Positions 16,501 through 27,815 of a DNA stretch of 32,734 nt are shown here, in pieces. The stretch lies in contig JAJDAW010000034.1 of NCBI GenBank assembly GCA_029261635.1, positions 1-32,734 of the forward strand, given 5' to 3'. The notes beneath the pieces were generated by a model. The model saw only the letters and a program-made list of their open reading frames with translations, made no database searches and was not told the origin of the DNA. Made by a program: the position numbers and the translations under genes. The stretch is from Nitrospinaceae bacterium. Its GTDB lineage: Bacteria > Nitrospinota > Nitrospinia > Nitrospinales > VA-1. How positions within the stretch are numbered: the stretch's first letter is position 1; every line of letters begins with the position of its first letter.

Positions 16501-19242
16501 ATGGAAGCTTTAAAGAAGTGGTTGTTTATATTGGCGGCGGTTGTGTTTCTTGGCTCTATGTTTGCCGACAAAATCCTTTCGTTTTATATAGATTGGTTGT
16601 GGTTTGAGAGTCATGGCATTGCCTCTGTACTTTGGACTGTGTTGATTTCCCAATTTGGCATGGGGTTTACTATCGCCATTTTGTTTTTTGCTGCAACCTA
16701 TGGTTTTTTGATTCGCGTCTACAAAAAGACTTCGCATTTACCTATTTTACTATCCGATCAAGTTAGGCGCGAAGTTCCATTGCTGGACATTCTGGCGGGA
16801 AACCTGAAGCTCCTGATAGTAGCCGCTCCTCTGGTTTTGTCTGTTATGACAGGGCTGATCATGGCCCAACAATGGGAGACCATTCTTAAATATCTCAATG
16901 CGTCTTCCTTTAATCAATTGGACCCGATATTTGGCAAGGATGTTGCCTTCTATATTTTTACTCTGCCCTTCTGGCTGATGGTTAAATCCCTGATTTGGGA
17001 AACCATGATAGTGATAACTCTCGGTGTGGGATTGATTTATTTTTTTAAACGCTTCGTATATGTTGCGCCCACAGGTATTGTCCTTCTCCCAGAAGCCCGA
17101 AGAACTCTTTCTGGCTTGGCGGGTTGCTTTTTTCTGCTGTTTGCCAGCGAGTTTTATTTGCAGCGCTATGAATTGCTGACAAAAGGCAACGAACTGATTT
17201 CGGGAATAGGTTTTTCCGATGACTATGGGTCGATTCCCATTTTGTACGCTTTGGTATTCGTGTCTTTATTGGGTGCGGTATTTTCTTTTTCAGGTATCGT
17301 GCGACCGGGAATGAAGAAGATTCTTCTCTCGGTAGTTGCTTTAGCACTGGTTTATTTTGTGGGAAATATTTATCCAAAGATACTGCAAAAATTTGTGGTG
17401 GCCCCAAACGAGTTGATAAAGGAAGCACCTTATATAGAACGTACTATTGCGGGAACGTTGAATGCTTATGGGCTTAGTGAAACGAAAGTCCATGGTCTTT
17501 CCGGCTCTGAATCTTTGAATGCTGAAAGTATCCGTAAGAATGATGCCACTATAGAAAATATCCGGTTGTGGGATCCAGAACCTCTTCTCGATACGCTTGG
17601 GCAGATACAGGAGATACGTACCTACTACCAATTTCAATCGGTTGATAATGATCGCTACCACATAAACGGGAAGTATCGTCAGACCTTATTGTCTCCCAGA
17701 GAATTATTATCCTCGAACTTGCCAAACCGTACATGGATCAATGAACACCTAACCTTCACGCATGGCTATGGTGTTTCTCTCAGTCCAGTAAACCAGGTGA
17801 CCCCGGAAGGTTTGCCAGTTCTGTTTATTAAGGATATTCCACCACAATCAAATATGGATCTTGAGGTCAAACAGCCAGAGATTTATTTTGGTGAATTGGC
17901 GAAAGACCTTGTTTTTGTAAACACGGGTACGAAGGAGTTTGATTATCCAGAGGGTGAAAAAAATGTTTATAAAAATTATGCAGGCAAAGGCGGTTTTCCG
18001 GTAGGATCTTTTTTGAAGAAAGTGGTTCTTGCCGCACGGTTTAAAACACTTAAAATCTTGTTTTCAGATGACATTGAAAACGACAGCCGGGTTTTGATGT
18101 ACCGTAATATAACGGAGCGCGTTCAAAAAGTTGCGCCTTTCCTGAGATTGGACAACGATCCTTATCTGGTTATATCTGAGGGGCGTTTGATCTGGCTTTA
18201 TGACGCTTATACCGTGAGCAACAGGTATCCTTATTCGCAACAAATTCCCCGATTTGGAAACTACGTGCGAAACTCCGTCAAAGTTTCAATTGATGCATAT
18301 GATGGTTCGATGAATTTTTATGTGGCAGATCAATCTGATCCAATCATTAAAACGTATCAAAATATTTTTCCAGATCTGTTTCAAGACTTATCGGAAATGC
18401 CGCAGGATTTGCGAAATCATATCCGATATCCTTCTGACTTGTTTTCGATTCAGACTTTTATCTATGCGACCTATCACATGAAGCGACCGCAGGTTTTTTA
18501 TAATAAGGAAGACCAATGGGAGATCCCTGAAATAGATGGCAGTATCATGCAACCTTATTATACGATCATGAAACTTCCTGGAGAAGATCAGGAAGAATAT
18601 ATCCTCATGGTTCCATACACTCCACAGGGTAAGAGCAATCTGTCGGCATGGATGGTGGCTCGGAGTGACGGTGGAAATTATGGAAAGCTTGATGTTTATA
18701 CATTCCCAAAACAAAAACTGGTGTACGGTCCAAGTCAAATGGTTGCACGTATCAATCAGGATGCGGAAATATCACGACAGATTTCATTATGGGATCAACG
18801 TGGTTCAAGTGTAATTCAGGGCACTTTACTAGTTATACCTATTGAAGAGTCTTTGGTTTATGTCAGACCCCTATATCTGAAAGCAGATGCGGGAAAAATT
18901 CCAGAGCTGAAAAGAGTTATCGTGGGCTATGAAGATAATATTGCTATGGAACGAACATTGGATGAAGCATTAAAGAAAATTTTTCCTGGCCTTACCGGTA
19001 TTCCTTCCAGTATTCCTGAGGAACTCCAAATCGTGGACTCAGGATCTTCAGAATCAAAAGAAAAAAGAAACCTGATATTGAGCCAAACCGATTATGAAAA
19101 GATCCAAGACTTTTATAAGAAAGTTGTAGAGTCTCAAGGCAAGCTCGATCAGTCTTTGAGTAACTATAAAAAGGAATTAAAGGCTTTGGGAGAGGTTTTG
19201 CAGGAGGTGCCGGTTTCTCTTCAACCGGTGAAACCTGAATAG
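16501..19242 (+). CDS. UPF0182 family large membrane protein
   Basis: 913 aa; N-terminal multi-TM region with DWLWFESHGIASVLWTVLISQ; large soluble C-terminal part with EHLTFTHGYGVSLSPVNQVTPEGLPVLFIKDIP, typical of UPF0182/COG1615. Confidence 0.9.
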   Translation: MEALKKWLFILAAVVFLGSMFADKILSFYIDWLWFESHGIASVLWTVLISQFGMGFTIAILFFAATYGFLIRVYKKTSHLPILLSDQVRREVPLLDILAGNLKLLIVAAPLVLSVMTGLIMAQQWETILKYLNASSFNQLDPIFGKDVAFYIFTLPFWLMVKSLIWETMIVITLGVGLIYFFKRFVYVAPTGIVLLPEARRTLSGLAGCFFLLFASEFYLQRYELLTKGNELISGIGFSDDYGSIPILYALVFVSLLGAVFSFSGIVRPGMKKILLSVVALALVYFVGNIYPKILQKFVVAPNELIKEAPYIERTIAGTLNAYGLSETKVHGLSGSESLNAESIRKNDATIENIRLWDPEPLLDTLGQIQEIRTYYQFQSVDNDRYHINGKYRQTLLSPRELLSSNLPNRTWINEHLTFTHGYGVSLSPVNQVTPEGLPVLFIKDIPPQSNMDLEVKQPEIYFGELAKDLVFVNTGTKEFDYPEGEKNVYKNYAGKGGFPVGSFLKKVVLAARFKTLKILFSDDIENDSRVLMYRNITERVQKVAPFLRLDNDPYLVISEGRLIWLYDAYTVSNRYPYSQQIPRFGNYVRNSVKVSIDAYDGSMNFYVADQSDPIIKTYQNIFPDLFQDLSEMPQDLRNHIRYPSDLFSIQTFIYATYHMKRPQVFYNKEDQWEIPEIDGSIMQPYYTIMKLPGEDQEEYILMVPYTPQGKSNLSAWMVARSDGGNYGKLDVYTFPKQKLVYGPSQMVARINQDAEISRQISLWDQRGSSVIQGTLLVIPIEESLVYVRPLYLKADAGKIPELKRVIVGYEDNIAMERTLDEALKKIFPGLTGIPSSIPEELQIVDSGSSESKEKRNLILSQTDYEKIQDFYKKVVESQGKLDQSLSNYKKELKALGEVLQEVPVSLQPVKPE

Positions 19243-19244
19243 CT

Positions 19245-20651
19245 TTATTTTTTTGCGAACAGGTCCAGCTGTTGGGTGGCTGCAAGGTGGTCGGTTACAG
19301 GTACAGGGTAGTTCCCATCAAAGCAGGCAGAGCAGAATTTATTTTTTTCATTTTGCACAACTTCCAACATTTTTTCGATGCTTAGGTAATGCAAGGAATT
19401 TGCGCCCAGGTATTTTCTTGTTTCTTCAAGCGAGTGGGTGTGAGCAATCAATTCTTCTTTGTTTGGAGTGTCGATTCCATAAAAGCACGAATGCAAAATT
19501 GGCGGAGCAGAAATTCTAAGATGCACCTCTTTAGCTCCCGCTTCCAGCAGCATTTTTACTATTTTTCGACTGGTAGTTCCGCGGACAATGGAATCATCGA
19601 TGATAGCCAGCCGCTTTCCTGCAATAATACTTTTTACGGCATTTAGTTTTAGCTTCACTCCAAAATTGCGTATTTGGGATTGAGGCTCAATAAAAGTCCG
19701 GCCCACATAATGGTTACGGATCAGCCCCATTTCAAAGGGGATGCCGCTCTCTTCCGCAAACCCCATCGCCGAAACCACTCCAGAATCAGGAACGGGAACA
19801 ATCAAGTCAACATCAGCGGGACTTTCCCGAGCCATTGCTCGGCCCATTTCCTTTCGCGCTGTATAAACATGCTCGCCGAATAGAAAGCTGTCGGGGCGTG
19901 CGAAATAGATATGCTCAAAAACACAGTGCTTGGTTTCTACTTTCTTAAAAGGAAAAAAGGATTGTAATCCGTCTTCATTGATGAGAATCAACTCGCCGGG
20001 TTCTACTTCGCGAATGAACTCGGCTTCTATAAGGTCCATCACACAAGTTTCCGAAGCAACGATGTATGCACCATCCAATTTGCCAAGGCAAAGAGGTCGG
20101 AATCCGTGCGGGTCACGTGCGGCCACCAATTCAGTTTCTGTCATCAGTACTAAAGAATAGGCACCGCTCACCTGGAGCAATGCTTCTGCTGCACGGTCAA
20201 CGAAACTTTCGCTTTTAGCTTGTGCCATCAAATGAACGATGACTTCGCTATCGTTGGTGGATTGAAAGATAGCTCCCTTGCTACCGAGTTCTTTGCGGAT
20301 GGCTTGTGCGTTGACGAGATTGCCATTGTGTCCGAGAGCCAGCGACCCTGCCGCATAGTTGATCATGCAGGGTTGTGCGTTGACCAGTTCGCTCTTTCCC
20401 GCAGTTGAATAACGGTTATGACCAATGGCAAGAGGCCCAGGAAGTTTTAGCAATCGAGCAGGGTCAAATATGTCAGCGACCAGCCCCATTCCTAATTCTA
20501 GATGCATCTTCGAATGCGTGCTGGCAACAATGCCGGCACTTTCCTGACCTCGATGTTGTAGAGCGTAAAGTCCAAGGTAAACCAGATTAGCCGCTTCCGG
20601 GTGACCGTAAACCCCAACTACCCCACATTCCTCATGTAGTTTGTCCAGCAT
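19245..20651 (-). CDS. purF: Amidophosphoribosyltransferase
   Basis: [71 protein letters not shown]. Confidence 0.97.
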   Translation of the reverse strand: MLDKLHEECGVVGVYGHPEAANLVYLGLYALQHRGQESAGIVASTHSKMHLELGMGLVADIFDPARLLKLPGPLAIGHNRYSTAGKSELVNAQPCMINYAAGSLALGHNGNLVNAQAIRKELGSKGAIFQSTNDSEVIVHLMAQAKSESFVDRAAEALLQVSGAYSLVLMTETELVAARDPHGFRPLCLGKLDGAYIVASETCVMDLIEAEFIREVEPGELILINEDGLQSFFPFKKVETKHCVFEHIYFARPDSFLFGEHVYTARKEMGRAMARESPADVDLIVPVPDSGVVSAMGFAEESGIPFEMGLIRNHYVGRTFIEPQSQIRNFGVKLKLNAVKSIIAGKRLAIIDDSIVRGTTSRKIVKMLLEAGAKEVHLRISAPPILHSCFYGIDTPNKEELIAHTHSLEETRKYLGANSLHYLSIEKMLEVVQNEKNKFCSACFDGNYPVPVTDHLAATQQLDLFAKK

Positions 20652-22869
20652 AGCGTCCTAGAGAAGTTTTCCAGATTTCTTTTGCAGATTCAATATCCTG
20701 CTTAATATACTCTTTACCGTTGATGCTTGCAGTGAATTGCGACCCTCCCGTTTTTCCTATCAACGAAAAATCTACGGGATAGGATAAAGCCAGATCTTCA
20801 ATTTGATCTGTTAATTCTTCCGGGAAAGAGATAACAATTCGAGATTGCGTTTCACCAAATAAAAGGGCATCACCTCGAAGAGTTGATTCGAGTTCAAGTG
20901 TCGCCCCTAAAGCTCCTTCTTCAGCACCAAAACAGGATTCTGCAACAGCAATAGCCAAGCCCCCTTCGGAGCAATCGTGCGCCGATTGAATGAGCCCTTT
21001 CTGTATCAACTCGAGACAGAAGTCTTGCACTTGTTTTTCGTGTTTTCGGTCTAGAACCGGGGGCTTACCTTCATTTCTGTCAAACAACACCTTAAGGTAT
21101 TCGCTTCCCCCCAACTCTTCCATAGTGAAGCCAATGAGTCCGATACAATGCCCGGATTGTTTGAATCCGGCTGTCATAACTTTGGACTGATCTTCAATCA
21201 GGCCCACCACTGCAACTGTGGGAGTGGGGAAGATGGCTTCACCTTTTGTTTCATTATAGAGGCTCACGTTTCCACTGACTACCGGAATATCAAAATAAAG
21301 ACAGGCATCGCCCATTCCGCGGACAGCTTGCTCGAACTGCCACATGATTTCTGGTTTTTCGGGGTTCCCAAAATTAAGACAATTGGTCAAACCAATAGGC
21401 GAGGCTCCAGAACATACTACGTTGCGGCTGCTCTCAGCCACGGCGATGGCGGCGCCTTCATAAGGGTCGAGGTAACAGAAGCGGCTATTGCAATCCACTG
21501 AAAGCGCCACAGCTTTTTTTGTGTCTTTGATGCGTATAACAGCGGCATCCGAGCCGGGTAAAACCAGTGTATTGAGACGCACCATATGATCATATTGTTC
21601 ATAGACCCATTCTTTGCTGGCAATATTGGGGCAGGCCAGTAGTTTGGTGAATGCTTTATCACCTCGGGCTGGTTCTGGCAGTTCCGTTAGATTTAAATGC
21701 CCAACTTGATCGAGGTATTCAGGACGTTCGGTTTCGCGTTTCAGATCTAAAGCGCCATCCACGACAGGCAGTGTGGGTAGATTGACTACTTCTTTGCCTT
21801 CAAACTGGATTCGTACTCCCAGCTCATCAGTGACTTCCCCAATGATCGCGGCATCAAGCCCCCACTTCTCCAGAATGGCGGTGGCTTCTTCTTCATGTCC
21901 CGGCTCAATCACAAACAACATTCTCTCTTGTGATTCGGATAACAGGATCTCGTAGGGGGTCATCCCTTCTTCTCTCAATGGGACTTTTGACAAGTCCATG
22001 TTCACCCCTGCATTCGAACGGTGAGCCATTTCGAAAGAGGATGAGGTAAGCCCTGCGGCTCCCATATCCTGCACGCCTACCACCCAGCTAAACTCCATAA
22101 TTTCAAGACAGGCTTCGATTAAAAGTTTTTCAGTGAAAGGGTCGCCTACCTGCACCGTGGGCCTTTTGTCCTCTGTCGTCTCGTCAAATTCGGAGGAAGC
22201 AAGCAGGCTGGCACCATGAATTCCATCGCGCCCGGTTTTTGATCCAACATATAAGATACGGTTGCCTACCCCACCGGCTTTCGCAAGAAAGATGCGGTCC
22301 GCTTTTGCCAGTCCCAGACAAAAGGCATTGACGAGAATGTTGCCGTTGTAACAAGAGTCAAAATAAACTTCGCCTCCCACAGTGGGGACACCCGTACAGT
22401 TTCCATAACTGGCAATTCCATCAACAACACCGTTCAGTAAAAACCGTGTGCGTGGTTCATCCAGTTCGCCAAATCGTAACGAGTCCATCAAAGCAATGGG
22501 TCGTGCACCCATAGTAAAAACGTCGCGCATGATTCCACCCACACCCGTTGCCGCGCCTTGATGCGGTTCTATGAAAGAGGGGTGATTGTGGCTTTCAATT
22601 TTGAACACTACAGCGAGTCCATCTCCAATATCGACGACGCCAGCATTTTCTCCGGGGCCTTGCAGGACCCTGGGGCCTTCAGTCGGTAATTTCTTTAAAA
22701 AAGGCCGTGAACTTTTATAGCTGCAATGCTCACTCCACATCACAGAAAAAATGCCTAATTCGGTAAAGTTGGGTGGGCGCCCGATTAAATCAAGAATACG
22801 CCGATATTCGTCACTCGTTAATCCATGGTCTTTAACAAGTTGAGAAGTGATTTCAGGTTCGTTTTGCAT
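20632..22869 (-). CDS. purL: Phosphoribosylformylglycinamidine synthase, large subunit (PurL)
   Basis: [22 protein letters not shown] start placed internally to the 769-aa [71 protein letters not shown]. Confidence 0.96.
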   Translation of the reverse strand: MQNEPEITSQLVKDHGLTSDEYRRILDLIGRPPNFTELGIFSVMWSEHCSYKSSRPFLKKLPTEGPRVLQGPGENAGVVDIGDGLAVVFKIESHNHPSFIEPHQGAATGVGGIMRDVFTMGARPIALMDSLRFGELDEPRTRFLLNGVVDGIASYGNCTGVPTVGGEVYFDSCYNGNILVNAFCLGLAKADRIFLAKAGGVGNRILYVGSKTGRDGIHGASLLASSEFDETTEDKRPTVQVGDPFTEKLLIEACLEIMEFSWVVGVQDMGAAGLTSSSFEMAHRSNAGVNMDLSKVPLREEGMTPYEILLSESQERMLFVIEPGHEEEATAILEKWGLDAAIIGEVTDELGVRIQFEGKEVVNLPTLPVVDGALDLKRETERPEYLDQVGHLNLTELPEPARGDKAFTKLLACPNIASKEWVYEQYDHMVRLNTLVLPGSDAAVIRIKDTKKAVALSVDCNSRFCYLDPYEGAAIAVAESSRNVVCSGASPIGLTNCLNFGNPEKPEIMWQFEQAVRGMGDACLYFDIPVVSGNVSLYNETKGEAIFPTPTVAVVGLIEDQSKVMTAGFKQSGHCIGLIGFTMEELGGSEYLKVLFDRNEGKPPVLDRKHEKQVQDFCLELIQKGLIQSAHDCSEGGLAIAVAESCFGAEEGALGATLELESTLRGDALLFGETQSRIVISFPEELTDQIEDLALSYPVDFSLIGKTGGSQFTASINGKEYIKQDIESAKEIWKTSLGRYAGQTT

Positions 22870-22871
22870 TT

Positions 22872-23561
22872 TCAGCTTTGTGAGATAAGAGATTGAAAAA
22901 TGCTTTGTCCGTCTATGTTCGTCCATAACGGGTCGGCACAACGTTCGGGATGCGGCATCATTCCCATCACATTTTTTTGTTCATTACAGAGCCCGGCAAC
23001 AGAACCTACAGAGCCGTTGGGATTGCTCGATTCAGAGATATCGCCTTTCGCATCACAATATCGAAAAAGAATTTGTCCCTTTTCCTCCAGATCGCTTAAA
23101 GAATGCGGGTCAATATAATAGCTACCCTGATGATGTGCGATGGGAATTTCCAGCACCGATTTATCGTTGCATTTTTGAGTGAATGGGGTTTCCGACGATT
23201 CAACTCGGACATATACATTTTTGCAGATAAACTTTCGCGTGTGGTTCTGCATCAAGGCGCCGGGTAAGAGACCGGATTCGAGAAGGATTTGAAACCCGTT
23301 ACAAATCCCAAGCACTTTGCCGCCATTTTCTGCAAAACGGATAACAGAGTTCATAACAGGGGAAAAACGGGAAATAGCCCCGGCGCGGAGGTAGTCACCA
23401 TAGGAGAAGCCTCCAGGAAGCACAATAAGGTCAAAGGAACTCAGGTCAACTTCGTCCTTGTGCCACAGCCAATGTGTTTCCTGGTTGAGAATTTCTTTAA
23501 GGATGTGGTAGCAATCGTGATCGCAGTTTGATCCAGGAAAAACAACTATGCCGCACTTCAT
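22872..23561 (-). CDS. purQ: Phosphoribosylformylglycinamidine synthase, glutaminase subunit
   Basis: [58 protein letters not shown]. Confidence 0.96.
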   Translation of the reverse strand: MKCGIVVFPGSNCDHDCYHILKEILNQETHWLWHKDEVDLSSFDLIVLPGGFSYGDYLRAGAISRFSPVMNSVIRFAENGGKVLGICNGFQILLESGLLPGALMQNHTRKFICKNVYVRVESSETPFTQKCNDKSVLEIPIAHHQGSYYIDPHSLSDLEEKGQILFRYCDAKGDISESSNPNGSVGSVAGLCNEQKNVMGMMPHPERCADPLWTNIDGQSIFQSLISQS

Positions 23562-23586
23562 GTTTGACCGATTCGGTTAGTGAGTT

Positions 23587-23835
23587 TTATTCAGTGGAGA
23601 CAAGTTTAAAACGGAAGGATTCAATAACGGTGTTTGCAAGGAGCCGTTCGCACATTTCCCGTACTCGAATTTCCGCTTCTTCTTCAGAAACAGAGTCGAG
23701 TTTGACTTCCAGATACTTGCCGATGTGTACATCAAGTACCTCATCGTAACCTAAATCGTTCAACGCATGGTGGACGGTTTTCCCCTGCGGATCGAGTACA
23801 CCTTCCTTGAATGTTACATGTATTTTGGCAAGCAT
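23587..23835 (-). CDS. purS: Phosphoribosylformylglycinamidine synthase subunit PurS
   Basis: 82 aa; VTFKEGVLDPQGKTVHHALNDLGYDEVLDVHIGKYLEVKLD; immediately upstream of purQ. Confidence 0.95.
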   Translation of the reverse strand: MLAKIHVTFKEGVLDPQGKTVHHALNDLGYDEVLDVHIGKYLEVKLDSVSEEEAEIRVREMCERLLANTVIESFRFKLVSTE

Positions 23836-23997
23836 TTTGCGAACTCTAGCACAGAAAAAGTTTCAATTCAGCAGGCTTTTAGCAGGAATTTAAAAAAACT
23901 CAAAGGCCCTTTTTTGACCGACCCGAAAAATTATGATAAACAATGAGTTAGGAAGTTTTGCCACATCCATTCTCGCCAAAAAAATTTTCCTCGAAAC

Positions 23998-25500
23998 ATG
24001 AATTCTAAAACCATCTTCTTATTTCTTTTTTTCGTTTCTATCTATTTTCTGACGGGTCAGGGTTCTATTCAATCCAGTGACGGCAAAATCATGTATTTGC
24101 TAACCCAGTCGCTGGTAGAACACCAAGGCCTGAGTTTTACGGAATCTGTGACCGCTGCAGATACTCAGGGGCCACAATACTCAAAATATGGTCTGGGGAT
24201 GAGTGTTCTGGCAGTTCCCTTTTATATTTTGGGGAAAGTTTTATCTGCTTTGCTAGGGATAGAAAAATCCATGGCGACTCAGTTCATGGTCAGCATGATC
24301 AATGCGATCCTTACCGCTTTCAGTTGTGTGATGATTTATCGTTTTGCTCTAGATCGGCTTAACTTTCGCTCTTCAACCGGTTTATTCCTTGCTGCCGGAT
24401 TTGGGCTGTCTACCATTGCCTGGTATTACTCCGAAGATTTTATGAGTGAACCCGCGACCACACTATTTTTGCTATTGGCTGTTTATTTTGCAACCAACCC
24501 GAATAAAGCACGTAAAAACCGCTCGTTGTTCTTTGCAGGAGTTTTTCTGGCCTGCGCTGTTTCCTGTCGACTGGCGACTTTGTTGGCAGTTCCCGGTTTT
24601 GTCTTCTACCATTGGATGATGTGGAAAAATGAGCAAAAGGGGGCTGAATTATGGGTCGACATTTTCCGTGCTGCAATACCCGTTGTTTTCATCCTGATAA
24701 TAATCATGGCGTACAACTATGTGCGATTTGACGATCTGTTTGAGTCAGGCTATGAGAAAGGAGGGTTCGGAGGCCGATTTATTGTCGGCTTCTATGGAAT
24801 CCTGTTTTCTCCGGGGAAGTCACTCTTCCTATACAATCCGTTGATTATTTTTGGTTGTCTGGCATTCACGCGGTTTCTTGCAGGGAACAAAAAAATAGCT
24901 TTGTTTTTCGGTTGGTTGATTCTTTCTCATCTATTGATGTTTTCTTTCTGGCACAGTTGGGCCGGGGGAATGGGGTGGGGGCCGCGGTTGATGCTTGTTG
25001 TGATGCCTTATTTAATTCTCCCTGTCGGATTTCTATGGGAAGCGTTTGCAAAAGAAATCAAAATTCCTTTAATAGCGGCGTTGGTTTTGGGAATCGTAGT
25101 GCAAATACCTTCTATAACGGTGAACATTTCTCGATACTATTATGAAATGAGCGAGCAGTTTGGCTCGGGGGGGCATGACAAGCTTCTTTTTTCGCTGGAA
25201 CAATCGCCTTTGATCGGTCAGTTCAAACAAGTCGCCGTGGTTTATGAGAATCTGAATGACGACTTTCAGATAGTGCAAATGGTGTCCCTGGCAAAAAAGA
25301 AAGAAAAATTTATCGGCGCAGATATTAAAGTGGTGTTGGATAATGGTCTGGCGGTCAACGTCCCCAATTTTTGGTGGTATTATATGTACTTGTTCGGCTA
25401 CCCTTTTTATCTCTGGTTATTACCGCCGATTCTGCTTGCAGGTGTCGCGGTGTTCAGTGGATATAAACTTGCCCAAGGGGCAAGAAGTGAAACGACTTAA
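23998..25500 (+). CDS. Multi-pass membrane protein, GT39/ArnT-like glycosyltransferase or related DUF
   Basis: 500 aa; many hydrophobic helices; N-terminal loop with SIQSSDGKIMYLLTQSLVEH; YSKYGLGMSVLAVPFYILGK pattern typical of GT-C type membrane proteins. Confidence 0.7.
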   Translation: MNSKTIFLFLFFVSIYFLTGQGSIQSSDGKIMYLLTQSLVEHQGLSFTESVTAADTQGPQYSKYGLGMSVLAVPFYILGKVLSALLGIEKSMATQFMVSMINAILTAFSCVMIYRFALDRLNFRSSTGLFLAAGFGLSTIAWYYSEDFMSEPATTLFLLLAVYFATNPNKARKNRSLFFAGVFLACAVSCRLATLLAVPGFVFYHWMMWKNEQKGAELWVDIFRAAIPVVFILIIIMAYNYVRFDDLFESGYEKGGFGGRFIVGFYGILFSPGKSLFLYNPLIIFGCLAFTRFLAGNKKIALFFGWLILSHLLMFSFWHSWAGGMGWGPRLMLVVMPYLILPVGFLWEAFAKEIKIPLIAALVLGIVVQIPSITVNISRYYYEMSEQFGSGGHDKLLFSLEQSPLIGQFKQVAVVYENLNDDFQIVQMVSLAKKKEKFIGADIKVVLDNGLAVNVPNFWWYYMYLFGYPFYLWLLPPILLAGVAVFSGYKLAQGARSETT

Positions 25501-25525
25501 AGTCAAAAAATAATTTAGGAAAATT

Positions 25526-27586
25526 ATGGAAAACAAATGGAAAGATTCCGCAGCTAAGGCCGCGATTGAACAATACAGCGATGTCCATGAAGATATTGCT
25601 CTTCGTGTCTATACCTCACGTTTGATCGGGGCAGACCCCTCTCTTGTGCTTCATGGAGGAGGAAACACCTCGGTGAAATCTCGAACCAAAAATAAGGTAA
25701 ACGAAGAAGTCGATGTTCTTTATGTCAAAGGTAGCGGATGGGATCTGGATACACTGGCACCTCCCGGGCTTCCCGGTGTTCTGCTCGACCATCTTGTTAA
25801 ATTGCGAGATCTGGATTCTTTGACAGATGAAGATATGGTCAACGAACAGCGAACGCATTTGTTGGATGCCTCCTCGCCAAATCCGTCTGTTGAAACCCTG
25901 CTACACGCATTCTTGCCGCATAAGTTTATCGATCATTCCCATGCCGATGCCAGTCTGATCATTGCCAATCAACCCGACGCAGAAAAAATATGTCGGGAGA
26001 TTTTTGGCGAAACCATTGGCATGGTTTCTTACATTATGCCGGGGTTTGCATTGGCCAAGGCGGCGGCAGAAGTTTACGAGAAAAACTCAAAGGTAGAAGG
26101 GTTGATGTTGATCAACCACGGTCTGTTCACTTTTGGAGCAACCGCTAAAGAAAGTTACGATCGGCATATTGATGCAGTGACCAAAGCCGAAGAATATATT
26201 GCAAAAAATCCACCCAAGGCGTTAACGTCGCTTGAAGGGCCTGCAGTCAGCGCTAGCGAAAAAGAGTTGCTCAATGCCTTGGCTCCCGTGGTGCGTGGAT
26301 TGTATGGGCTGAAATCCGAAAAAACCTGGGTGGTGCACCATAGAAAAGACGAAAAAGCCAAAGCGTTTGCCTCTAGTGAAGAATGCGTTACTTGGTCGCA
26401 AGTAGGGACAGCAACTCCCGATCACGTCATCCGCACCAAACAGAAACCGCTATTGTTAAATTTGAAACAATGGCAAGACGAAGATGCGTTGCGCGAAGAA
26501 GTCGCCTCTGCTCTAGAAACGTATTACGAAAATTATCACCAATATTTCAAAACCAATAAAGATGCTAAAGGTGCCGATAAAACGGAGCTGGACCCGTTGC
26601 CTCGAGTTTTGTTGGTTGCAGGGCTAGGTCTGTTGACCATCGGCAAGACCGTTAAAGAAACCAAAATCGCGGCAGATATTTATCAACACACGATAGACAT
26701 CATTCATAAATCGTTTTCTGTTGGAGACTACGCACCTTTGAAGTCCGATGACTTGTTTGATATGGAATACTGGTCTCTCGAACAGGCGAAGCTGGGTAAA
26801 AGTAAAGCTCCTCCATTGCAGGGCAAAGTGGCTTATATTACCGGAGCCGCATCGGGGATAGGTTTGGCAACAGCAAACCTGTTTGCCGAGCAGGGGGCGA
26901 ATCTCTATCTGGCAGATTTGAACAACGACAAACTAAGTGTTGCGGCAGATGCTATTAGCAAAAAATATAAAGTAGGTGTCACCGCAAAGGTATTAAACGT
27001 GGTTGATGAAGATGCAGTGAAGCAGTCGTTTGCAGACGTGGTCGCCAACTATGGCGGCGTAGACTTTTTAATATCCAATGCCGGGAACGCCGTGCAAGGT
27101 GCGATAGGCACAATAGATATGAAAACCTTGCGGCAGAGCTTCGAGTTAAACTTTTTTGCGCATCAGGTGTTGGCTTCTGAAGCGGTGCGTCTGTTTATGA
27201 TCCAGAAAACAGGTGGAGTGTTGTTGTTCAACGCCTCCAAGGCGGCGTTCAATCCGGGGAAAGATTTTGGTCCCTACGCGCTCCCAAAAGCAGCAATGGT
27301 GGCTTTGACCAAACAATACGCTCTCGATTACGGCCAATTCGGAATCCGCTCCAACGCCATCAATGCCGATCGCATTCGAACCTCTCTTTTTTCAGAAGAG
27401 GTTGTTACCGAACGCGCTGCAGCACGAGGCCTTTCTGCCGACGATTATTTTAAATCCAATTTGTTACAACTAGAAGTGTATGACACCGATGTAGCGCAAG
27501 GGTTTCTTAACCTTGCTCTCGCAGAAAAAACCACAGGCAGCATTCTCACCATCGATGGCGGCAACATAGCCGCCAGCCCCCGCTAA
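25526..27586 (+). CDS. Bifunctional class II aldolase / short-chain dehydrogenase
   Basis: N-terminal class II aldolase (GGGNTSVK, HSHADASL, INHGLFTFG). C-terminal SDR (GKVAYITGAASGIGLATANLFAEQGA, YALPKAAM, LTIDGG). Confidence 0.92.
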   Translation: MENKWKDSAAKAAIEQYSDVHEDIALRVYTSRLIGADPSLVLHGGGNTSVKSRTKNKVNEEVDVLYVKGSGWDLDTLAPPGLPGVLLDHLVKLRDLDSLTDEDMVNEQRTHLLDASSPNPSVETLLHAFLPHKFIDHSHADASLIIANQPDAEKICREIFGETIGMVSYIMPGFALAKAAAEVYEKNSKVEGLMLINHGLFTFGATAKESYDRHIDAVTKAEEYIAKNPPKALTSLEGPAVSASEKELLNALAPVVRGLYGLKSEKTWVVHHRKDEKAKAFASSEECVTWSQVGTATPDHVIRTKQKPLLLNLKQWQDEDALREEVASALETYYENYHQYFKTNKDAKGADKTELDPLPRVLLVAGLGLLTIGKTVKETKIAADIYQHTIDIIHKSFSVGDYAPLKSDDLFDMEYWSLEQAKLGKSKAPPLQGKVAYITGAASGIGLATANLFAEQGANLYLADLNNDKLSVAADAISKKYKVGVTAKVLNVVDEDAVKQSFADVVANYGGVDFLISNAGNAVQGAIGTIDMKTLRQSFELNFFAHQVLASEAVRLFMIQKTGGVLLFNASKAAFNPGKDFGPYALPKAAMVALTKQYALDYGQFGIRSNAINADRIRTSLFSEEVVTERAAARGLSADDYFKSNLLQLEVYDTDVAQGFLNLALAEKTTGSILTIDGGNIAASPR

Positions 27587-27601
27587 GCGGCGAACCGCCG
27601 C
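27587..27601. repeat. Short GC-rich hairpin immediately after the aldolase/SDR stop codon
   Basis: GCGGCG-aac-CGCCGC perfect 6-bp inverted repeat. No T-tract, so a Rho-independent terminator is not supported. Confidence 0.5.
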
Positions 27602-27672
27602 GGGTAAGGGGGCAGGGCTTTGATGGGCGATTCTACGGCCCCGAGCTTCTGGATAGGGGTGTTTAAATAATT

Positions 27673-27699
27673 CCCCCTGATAAGGGGGATATAGGGGGT
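27673..27699. repeat. Interspersed-type palindromic repeat
   Basis: CCCCCTGATAAGGGGGATATAGGGGGT; CCCCCT/AGGGGG stem with GATA loop. Resembles the common 'CCCCCTTnnTAAGGGGGAnnnAGGGGG' intergenic repeat. Confidence 0.5.
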
Positions 27700-27815
27700 T
27701 GCTTGATTGTTCTTCTCTTTGCTAAAGAGGGGAGCATGTAGGTAGTGCGCCGATAGCCGGGCCACGCCGGGTGGGGAAATGATGTTAAAGTCGGAATTTG
27801 TTAAGAAAGTCTGAG

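Noticed and set aside
17045-17661. Antisense ORFs (127 and 106 aa) within the UPF0182 gene
   Set aside because: Overlap each other and a strongly supported coding frame; no start context or motifs.
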